Below are positions 14,590-21,077 of a DNA stretch of 39,832 bases, piece after piece. The stretch covers positions 1 to 39,832 of the forward strand of contig JACCWK010000196.1 in NCBI GenBank assembly GCA_013697655.1, written 5' to 3'. Position numbers and translations under genes: made by a program. This DNA comes from Nitrosospira sp. Its GTDB lineage: Bacteria; Pseudomonadota; Gammaproteobacteria; Burkholderiales; Nitrosomonadaceae. Positions within the stretch are counted from its first letter, which is position 1. The number at the start of each line of letters is the position of its first letter. The notes beneath the pieces were generated by a model. The model worked only from the letters and a program-made list of their open reading frames with translations. It ran no database searches and was not told the DNA's origin.

Positions 14590-16764
14590 TTATTCACCGT
14601 TTCCAGCCAACACGAAATCAATCTTGCTGGTTTCGAGATCGACCCGAACAACCTTGACCCGGAGCCGGTCGCCAAGACGATACCGCTTGCCGCCGCGCTC
14701 TCCTAGCAGCATGTGCTTGGCGGCATCGAAATGGAAATAATCGCTGGGTAACTCGGAAATATGCACCAATCCTTCCACATACACACCATGTAACGCCACG
14801 AAAAGGCCGAAGCCGGTTACGCCGCTTATAACCCCATCAAAACATTCACCTATTTTGTCCTGCATGTAATAACATTTGAGCCATGCCTCAACGTCCCGAG
14901 TGGCATCGTCCGCGCGACGCTCTGTCTGCGAGCAATGTATGCCCAGTTCATGCCAATCGCCGGGGGAGTAAACAGTGCCGGTCAGTACTGCCTTGATAGC
15001 ACGGTGCACCAGCAGATCGGGATAGCGCCGGATGGGTGATGTGAAATGAGTATAGGATTCATACGCTAGCCCAAAATGACCGACGTTATCCGGACTGTAA
15101 ACCGCCTGACGTAAAGATCGGAGCATTACAGTCTGCAGCAACTGCGCATCAAGCCTGTCTTTAATTTTAGTCAACGTCCTGGCATAATCCTTGGCGCTGG
15201 GCGCGTCGCCACCACCTAGTTGCAAACCGAATTCTTTGAGAAAGTCACGTAGCGCGACAAGCTTTTCCGGCGTAGGGCCTTCATGGATGCGATAGACCGT
15301 GGGCTGCTTATGCTTTTTTAAAAAATCCGATGCACATACGTTGGCTGCCAGCATGCATTCTTCTATGAGACGGTGGGCATCGTTTCGTTTTACCGGCAGA
15401 ATACACTCGATTTTGCCCTGATCATTGAATATCATCTGGGTTTCAATGGTTTCAAAATCGATCGCCCCCCGTTTCTCCCTTGCTTTCAATAGCACCTTGA
15501 ATAACTTGTACAGCAACTGGATATGCGGCAGAAGGTTTTTGTATTCTTTCGCGTCCTCTCCCTTGGGGTCCTCAAGCATGGACGCCACTTTGGTGTAGGT
15601 CAACCGGGCATGGGAATACATCACCGCCGGATAAAAACGATACTCGCTAAAATCGCCCGTACCGTCGAGACTCATCTCGCACACCATGCACAAACGCTCC
15701 ACTTGCGAGTTTAGCGAGCATAGCCCGTTGGAAAGCACCTCCGGTAACATCGGAATCACGCGGCGCGGGAAATAGACCGAGTTGCCGCGAGTGAGCGCCT
15801 CGCGATCGAGCGCATCATGCGGATGCACGTAATGACTGACATCAGCAATGGCCACATATAACTTGTAACCCTTTCCATCGCGCTCGCAATATACCGCATC
15901 GTCAAAGTCTCGCGCGGTTTCGCCATCGATGGTCACCAGTGGAAGATGGCGGATATCCTCTCTTTCCATCAACTCTGTTTTCAGCACATTGGCCGGAAAT
16001 TTCGTGGAAAGTTTCTCTACTTCCGGCGGAAACTGATAAGGCAAATCGTGCTTGCGCAGGGCAATTTCTATTTCCATTCCCGGCGCGGTATATTCACCCA
16101 GAATCTCGACGATGCGGCCGATGGGCTGCGCATTTTTACTGGGTTGCTGGATGATATTTACCATCACCACCTGGCCTGCCCTTGCATCCAAGGATTCTTC
16201 TCTAGGTATCAGAATGTCCTGGCTGATACGCCTGTTTTCCGCTTCCACAAAAAGAATTCCATGATCCGCGTGCAGCCGTCCTACCAAGTGCGTCACAGCA
16301 CGCTCTAGCACCTCCACAATAGTTCCTTCTCTCCGCCCTCGCCGGTCCACGCCAATTTCGCGCACCATTACCCGGTCGCCGTGCAATGCCTTGTGCATTT
16401 CCTTGGCGCTCAAAAATAAATCGGGACTGCCGTCGTCGGGTATCAGGAATCCGAAACCATCCGCGTGACCCTGTACCTTGCCCTTGATAAGATCAAGCTT
16501 CTCCACCACGCAGATATCGCCCTTGCGGTTACGCATGAGCTGGCCTTCCCGTAGCATCGCGGAAACACGCCGGCCAAAAATTTCATTTTCTTCTTCCGTG
16601 ATCTCGAGCAGGTTCTGCAATGCTTTCTCATTCATGGGAATGCCCTGCTCTTTCAGGATTTGCAGCATGAACTCCCGGCTCGGCACCGCATGGCCGTAAC
16701 GCTCTTTTTCACGCTCAAGATGAGGGTCCAGATTGCGGAGTTTGGGTTTCTTCTTGATTGACAA
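14590..16764 (-). CDS. rnr: Ribonuclease R (RNase II/RNB family 3'-5' exoribonuclease)
   Basis: A 724-residue processive exoribonuclease that degrades structured RNA. In order: a winged-helix-like N-terminus (about 25-90), two cold-shock domains (about 90-250), the RNB catalytic domain with TIDGETARDFDDAV (D280, D286, D288, D289 bind Mg2+) and a C-terminal S1 domain (about 637-722). The protein stops right after S1 and lacks the lysine-rich tail that E. coli RNase R (813 residues) uses for ribosome and trans-translation contacts. The start at 16764 is TTG with AGGAAA 7 nt upstream; no ATG precedes the conserved N-terminus. The start codon region overlaps the -35 box of the divergent tRNA-Leu promoter. 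Confidence 0.94.
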   Translation of the reverse strand: MSIKKKPKLRNLDPHLEREKERYGHAVPSREFMLQILKEQGIPMNEKALQNLLEITEEENEIFGRRVSAMLREGQLMRNRKGDICVVEKLDLIKGKVQGHADGFGFLIPDDGSPDLFLSAKEMHKALHGDRVMVREIGVDRRGRREGTIVEVLERAVTHLVGRLHADHGILFVEAENRRISQDILIPREESLDARAGQVVMVNIIQQPSKNAQPIGRIVEILGEYTAPGMEIEIALRKHDLPYQFPPEVEKLSTKFPANVLKTELMEREDIRHLPLVTIDGETARDFDDAVYCERDGKGYKLYVAIADVSHYVHPHDALDREALTRGNSVYFPRRVIPMLPEVLSNGLCSLNSQVERLCMVCEMSLDGTGDFSEYRFYPAVMYSHARLTYTKVASMLEDPKGEDAKEYKNLLPHIQLLYKLFKVLLKAREKRGAIDFETIETQMIFNDQGKIECILPVKRNDAHRLIEECMLAANVCASDFLKKHKQPTVYRIHEGPTPEKLVALRDFLKEFGLQLGGGDAPSAKDYARTLTKIKDRLDAQLLQTVMLRSLRQAVYSPDNVGHFGLAYESYTHFTSPIRRYPDLLVHRAIKAVLTGTVYSPGDWHELGIHCSQTERRADDATRDVEAWLKCYYMQDKIGECFDGVISGVTGFGLFVALHGVYVEGLVHISELPSDYFHFDAAKHMLLGERGGKRYRLGDRLRVKVVRVDLETSKIDFVLAGNGE

Positions 16765-16785
16765 AGCAATGATTTCCTATAAAAT
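16758..16785 (+). promoter_or_regulatory. Promoter of tRNA-Leu
   Basis: TTGACA (16758-16763) and TAAAAT (16780-16785) with a 16-bp spacer (within CTATAAAAT) precede tRNA-Leu by about 43 nt. The -35 box lies over the TTG start of rnr, so the divergent genes overlap in control DNA. Confidence 0.7.
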
Positions 16786-16828
16786 TGCGCCTCTAGTCCA
16801 CGCATCTGTCTAAGACATATGCGGGCAT

Positions 16829-16915
16829 GCCCAGATGGCGGAATTGGTAGACGCACTAGGTTCAGGTCCTAGCGGTGGCAACACTGTGGAGGTTCGAGTC
16901 CTCTTCTGGGCACCA
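16829..16915 (+). tRNA. tRNA-Leu (anticodon CAG)
   Basis: GCCCAGATGGCGGAATTGGT is the standard class II tRNA-Leu start. The anticodon arm CTAGG-TTCAGGT-CCTAG gives CAG (reads CUG). A long variable arm, GGTTCGAGTCC and an acceptor TCTGGGC follow, with discriminator A and encoded CCA (16913-16915). It is followed by a 1.45-kb gene-poor region, which is compatible with past integration at its 3' end, though no second copy of the tRNA end was found in the window. Confidence 0.96.
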
Positions 16916-17497
16916 CGTAACATCCTCAATAGCCACCGCATTCCTGTTTTTTTTGGCGTGGTTGCTGGCTTCAGCCCCATCACGCGTTCCACTTCTTTTA
17001 ATCTTTCCTGATCAAGCCACTCAATTTTCTCCCGTTCTCGCCATTCTCCGTGACGAACTCCGGCATGGCGCATATCAGAAAACGGGCACATCGAATGATG
17101 TCGAGATAGATAAAAAAGCGTACAGAAATGCGGTACTTTTTACCCTAAAGCCCAAGCCACTCAATGGGCTGCGAATATAGCGTTTACAATTGTAGCAGGC
17201 AAAACAAACGGCGTACCCGATATTACTCTTGGACAACCTCTTGCCCGATGCATTGAAAGGTTAGCACAAAGAAGCGCGAGGAGAAATGGGGACGCACCCG
17301 GATAAGACTTCTTTAAGAGCGATTTTGGAGCCGACGTAGAGCTTGCTCTTTTGGCGGAGCGCTACATCTCAGCATTGCAAGGATCGCTGGCTTGGGATTT
17401 CCCCTGCAGCAGGTGTGGGGTGGAAATACACCTTCTCTGCTGCGGCCCCGATAGCGGTTTAAAATGAGACGTCGTTTTCCACTCATCCGATAAAAAT

Positions 17498-17515
17498 TGT
17501 CGTCAAAAGACGACA
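17498..17515. repeat. Perfect hairpin TGTCGTC-AAAA-GACGACA
   Basis: A 7-bp perfect stem with a 4-nt loop inside the gene-poor region. On the minus strand it is followed by ATTTTTA, so it could be a weak terminator for a minus-strand transcript. Confidence 0.6.
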
Positions 17516-17924
17516 GCCAAGCCCCGGAGTCATGATAGAATGTTATTTATAGCACTTAAGAACTAGGTCGTTTTCTGTCATTCACCCGGGAATTGGCATG
17601 GATAGAAGGCAAAAGGTTCTCCTCGGCCCTAAGATCCAAACACAGCTCTTCATATCGCGGCGTAACACATTTTCCGAGCGCTGGTTAAATAGAATATAGT
17701 TCGACGTGTGAGTTATCGCAAGCATTACTGCGCGGGATTGGCAATTTGCCGCACCATATTGTTGATAGACAAATCAATGATCCGTGAGGCCAATGCGTAC
17801 TGGCGAAAGTGGATAGATGTACCAGTTTGTTTCACAATGATTTCCGTAACGGCTGCGACCAACGCTGGCCTCATTCTTTTAGATCAGCCCCAGTTATTGA
17901 TTATCGCCGATTTTTATAATTTCC

Positions 17925-17944
17925 AGCTGTAAAATCTTACAGCT
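17925..17944. repeat. Perfect hairpin AGCTGTAA-AATC-TTACAGCT
   Basis: An 8-bp perfect stem with a 4-nt loop inside the gene-poor region, about 420 bp upstream of the acyltransferase. There is no T-tract after it on the plus strand. It may be an operator, a decayed terminator or chance. Confidence 0.55.
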
Positions 17945-18367
17945 ATCCATGATTCCCAATCCGTTGTCTCATAGCACCGCTCTCAATCAATAAATAGGTC
18001 GGCGAAATATGCTTCCTCCGGCAATAGAAAGCTTATGGCATCCAGTGCGACGGCCCATTTTAACGCGCCCCAAAACAATGAAGCAGGCTCCGCGCAATTG
18101 CGCTTCCTCCCACTGCTTCTACTGCCCAATATCAAAGAACCAAATTTTCCACGTAAGCAGCGGCACCCGTGCTGTCCGGTCTAAATTTTCTATGTTCATG
18201 GATAATCAAAGACGCGTCCTCCCCATCATATGCGCACATCGCCATTGCTTGACCGGTAACAGAGGGTGCTCAAATAGGTTAGCCAGCATGCAACAATTAG
18301 CGGACTGCCAACAAAGCTTTTCAAAACCCGCCTATCTGTTTAAAGCTACTATTAGAGTTTCATTCTC

Positions 18368-19147
18368 ATGAATGACGTGGTTGCCGCCTTTCACGAATAT
18401 TTCGAAGTTATCGATGCCCATTCCCCGGAATTATTGCGCGCTGTATTTCGCCTCCGCTACCAAGTGTATTGTATCGAACAACGTGCTCCAGGATTTGAGG
18501 CGTCCAATTATCCCACCGAGATGGAAAGCGATGAATATGACCGCCACTCAGCTCATATCATTCTGCGGCATCGTCCTTCTGGTGAATTTGTCGGAACGGC
18601 CCGGCTGATACTCCACGATCCGTTGAACCCGGAAAAACTTTTTCCCACCGAAAAGCATACTCAACTTGACCCTGCCCTGATTGATACTAGCAGGCTCTCA
18701 CGGCAAAACATCGGGGAAATATCCCGCTTAGTCGTTATACGTCGGTTCAGCAGACGGGGACATGAATTAATCCAAGCCATTGAGAATGACCAGAGTATTG
18801 AAAAATGGGTCCCGACAAAGCAACGGCGCTTTCCTCACCCTATGCTCGCGCTTGCGGTCGGCATAATTCGTATGTCGGTTCAACACAATATCACCCACTG
18901 GTTCTCAGTCATGGAGCCTGCGCTGAATAGATTGTTGGGGTTCTATGGGTTACAACTTGATCCTGTTGGGCCGGTAATAGACCATCATGGCCCACGCCGT
19001 CCTTATTATGTCGATCTAATCAAGATGCTGGACAAGATGCACCAAAACCATAAGCAATTTTGGGAGCTCGTTACTGATTACGGCAATGTCACCCCACCAT
19101 CCAGCGAACGAGTGCCTGGTTCCTCGTCAAGTTCCGAACACTGCTGA
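18368..19147 (+). CDS. PEP-CTERM/exosortase-associated acyltransferase (AHL-synthase-like GNAT fold)
   Basis: A 259-residue protein with the N-terminal pattern FHEYFEVIDAHSPELLRAVFRLRYQVYCIEQ, followed by ESDEYDRHSAHIILRHRPSGEFVGTARLIL. This is the form of the family TIGR03694, putative acyltransferases related to autoinducer (N-acyl-homoserine lactone) synthases and found in genomes with exosortase/PEP-CTERM protein sorting. NIGEISRLVVIRRFSRR is the typical central segment. The substrate is not established for the family. No exosortase, PEP-CTERM protein or LuxR-type regulator is near it, so it looks like a stand-alone member. The ATG at 18368 fits the family start but has no clear RBS. The C-terminal 20 residues are Ser-rich and probably disordered. 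Confidence 0.85.
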   Translation: MNDVVAAFHEYFEVIDAHSPELLRAVFRLRYQVYCIEQRAPGFEASNYPTEMESDEYDRHSAHIILRHRPSGEFVGTARLILHDPLNPEKLFPTEKHTQLDPALIDTSRLSRQNIGEISRLVVIRRFSRRGHELIQAIENDQSIEKWVPTKQRRFPHPMLALAVGIIRMSVQHNITHWFSVMEPALNRLLGFYGLQLDPVGPVIDHHGPRRPYYVDLIKMLDKMHQNHKQFWELVTDYGNVTPPSSERVPGSSSSSEHC

Positions 19148-19355
19148 TGAAGAGCGAACGATAAAACCTTGGATGATTTCTACAGTTTTTACCTTAGCAT
19201 CCATTATCAACGTTGTTGAAGAACGCTGCATGAAAAAAATATGGCTCGCACATAACGCTGCGCTGCCAAGACCCGATTGATTTCACGGTGCCGTTTATTT
19301 CTATTTTACTAACTTTAACCTTGACTTGCTTTAGCAGGTATCACGGATATAAATC

Positions 19356-19802
19356 GTGACCATTAGAAAAAATATCGCCCGCTACAGTCTATTTGTATGC
19401 CTCCTGTTCGCTACAAGCTATGCCGGCATTGCGCGGGCAGTGGAGCCGTATGAGATCGTCACTCACCCAAGCGTCAACGAGAAAACGCTCTCCAAGAGTT
19501 CTCTGCGAGCAATCTTTGGCATGCGCCTGCACGCTTGGCCGGACGGCACCGCAATCAGAGTATTTGTGATGCGCGATGACGCGCCCCTGCACGCTTCCTT
19601 CTCTAAAGAACAGTTGAATGTTTTTCCGTATCAATTGCGCCTTGCCTGGGATCGACTGGTGTTTTCCGGGACCGGCCAAGCCCCTGATACAGTGGCCTCC
19701 CCGGAGGAAATGCTGTCCAAGGTTGCCAGTACTCCTGGGGCAATCGGCTATTTAACGAAATCCAAGACGGATGGCAGAGTCAATGTACCTGAGATCAAAT
19801 AA
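19356..19802 (+). CDS. Small PstS-like periplasmic binding protein
   Basis: A 148-residue exported protein. Residues 1-28 form a signal peptide (basic start, hydrophobic core YSLFVCLLFATSYAG, Ala-rich cleavage site ending ARA). The mature part resembles half of a PstS-like substrate-binding domain: HPSVNEKTLSKSSLRAIFGM is the typical start, and SPEEMLSKVASTPGAIGYL is the 'V..TPGAIGY' signature of phosphate-binding-like proteins. At about 120 residues it is much shorter than a transport PstS, and no permease or ATPase genes are present, so it more probably senses than transports. The start at 19356 is GTG. It is separated by only 4 bp from the porin-like gene and begins a three-gene cluster. 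Confidence 0.8.
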   Translation: MTIRKNIARYSLFVCLLFATSYAGIARAVEPYEIVTHPSVNEKTLSKSSLRAIFGMRLHAWPDGTAIRVFVMRDDAPLHASFSKEQLNVFPYQLRLAWDRLVFSGTGQAPDTVASPEEMLSKVASTPGAIGYLTKSKTDGRVNVPEIK

Positions 19803-19806
19803 CGGC

Positions 19807-21066
19807 ATGGGTAAGCGTGCTCCTTGGGCTGCCAGCGTCTTTGCCTTGTCGGCCCTCGTCTGCAGTTTATCTGTGCAGGCTCAAGCGCTGTCGAAGCTGC
19901 TGCAATTGCCGGAAATGCCAAAACTGCCTCATAACTTGCAAATTCACGGCTTCGCGAGCCAGTCCTGGTTAATGAGTTCGGGCAACAATAACTTCTTTGG
20001 GCCGAGTAGTTCTGGTAGCGGCAGTTTCGATTTCAGGGAACTTGGATTAAATGCTTCCATGCGGCCTTTGAGCAGACTGCAATTTTCGGCACAAATGCTA
20101 TCGCGCACCGCGGGCCAGGGCAGTCCCGGCAACGTGCGTCTAGATTATGGGTTTATGGATTACACATATTTTTCAGGCGAAACCAGCCAGCTCGGAATAC
20201 GTCTCGGCAGAATGAAAAATCCTCTTGGCTTCTACAATGACACGCGCGATGTTCCCTTCACGCGGCCAAGCATTTTATTGCCGCAATCCATTTACTTCGA
20301 TCGAACCCGCAAGCTGGCTATTGCTGCAGATGGCGTGCATTTGTACGGAGAGTATCGTTCCGATCTGGGGGATATTTCCTTTCAGGCGGGCGTAGTGCGC
20401 CCACTGGTCCGTGGTGACGAAACCGAAGCCGCCGTATTTGGCGGACAGCGACCGGGTCACCTGGCACCAGAAATCTCCTACGTCGGCCGCGTGAATTATG
20501 AACTCGATGGCGGACGAGTCCGCCTCGCCATCAGCGCGACCCAGCTAAATGTTGACTATGCGCCCAATTCCGATAATCTACTTCAAGCAGGTTCGCTTCG
20601 TTTTACTCCCCTCGTTTTTTCCGCCCAATACAATGCCGAACGCTGGAGCATCACCTCGGAATATGCGCTGCGCCACCTTCAATTAAACAATTTCGGCGCG
20701 ATTAGGGATATGGACTACTACGGAGAAAGTTATTATTTCCAAGGTGCCTACCGCTTTACCCCCGCATGGGAAGGATTTGTCCGTTACGATGTATTGCTCA
20801 CGGACAAGGACGACCCGTATGGGAAAAAATGGGTTGCCGAGAATCCACGCGCCAGAACGGGTCTCGCAGATACACGCTTCGCCAAGGATATGACTGTGGG
20901 CTTACGCTGGAATGTCACGCCGGAGTTCATGCTGCGCGTGGAATATCACCATGTAAACGGTAACGGCTGGCTCTCGACTCTCGATAATCCGAATCTTAAT
21001 AATCATTCTCGCGACGTGTCTCAGCGCTGGGATCTGTTCTCGATCCTTGGTTCCTATCGGTTCTAG
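19807..21066 (+). CDS. Outer-membrane porin-like beta-barrel protein
   Basis: The 419-residue protein has a signal peptide of about 27 residues (MGKRAPWAASVFALSALVCS onward, ending AQA). Many alternating amphipathic strands follow, rich in Tyr, Gly, Arg and Asn, and the protein ends with FSILGSYRF, a terminal Phe as required by the BAM machinery. Loops such as RPLVRGDETEAAVFGGQRPG fit a porin. It is a general or phosphate-selective-type porin by appearance; specificity cannot be read. Start ATG at 19807, 4 bp after the previous stop; the frame extends upstream to 19771 inside that gene. It sits between the PstS-like protein and the c-di-GMP enzyme, 11 bp before the latter. Confidence 0.78.
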   Translation: MGKRAPWAASVFALSALVCSLSVQAQALSKLLQLPEMPKLPHNLQIHGFASQSWLMSSGNNNFFGPSSSGSGSFDFRELGLNASMRPLSRLQFSAQMLSRTAGQGSPGNVRLDYGFMDYTYFSGETSQLGIRLGRMKNPLGFYNDTRDVPFTRPSILLPQSIYFDRTRKLAIAADGVHLYGEYRSDLGDISFQAGVVRPLVRGDETEAAVFGGQRPGHLAPEISYVGRVNYELDGGRVRLAISATQLNVDYAPNSDNLLQAGSLRFTPLVFSAQYNAERWSITSEYALRHLQLNNFGAIRDMDYYGESYYFQGAYRFTPAWEGFVRYDVLLTDKDDPYGKKWVAENPRARTGLADTRFAKDMTVGLRWNVTPEFMLRVEYHHVNGNGWLSTLDNPNLNNHSRDVSQRWDLFSILGSYRF

Positions 21067-21077
21067 CAACGATACGC

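Larger units (their letters stand above)
16916..18367. other. 1.45-kb region without a supportable gene, possibly decayed DNA
   Basis: Many short open frames occur on both strands, but none has an RBS plus recognisable protein character. The most protein-like is plus-strand 17114-17305 (about 63 codons, including FTIVAGKTNGVPDITLGQPL), which has no start codon at its head and ends at a TAA; reading continues open for a further 50 or so codons. A minus-strand frame from 17091 includes a charged helix-like stretch (EREKIEWLDQERLKEVERVM). These may be remnants of lost genes. Two perfect hairpins lie at 17498-17515 and 17925-17944. The promoter of the downstream acyltransferase should lie near the right end but I cannot place it. 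Confidence 0.5.

Noticed and set aside
16810-17091. 93-codon minus-strand frame over tRNA-Leu
   Set aside because: Half of it is an antisense reading of the tRNA (the familiar RTRTSTVLPPLGPEPSAS artefact).
17114-17305. 63-codon protein-like stretch on the plus strand
   Set aside because: It has no start codon, no RBS and no family that I can name; I mention it only inside the gene-poor region.
18009-18371. 120-codon plus-strand frame before the acyltransferase
   Set aside because: Its composition (many Cys, Arg, Ser without pattern) and lack of RBS are those of a chance frame.
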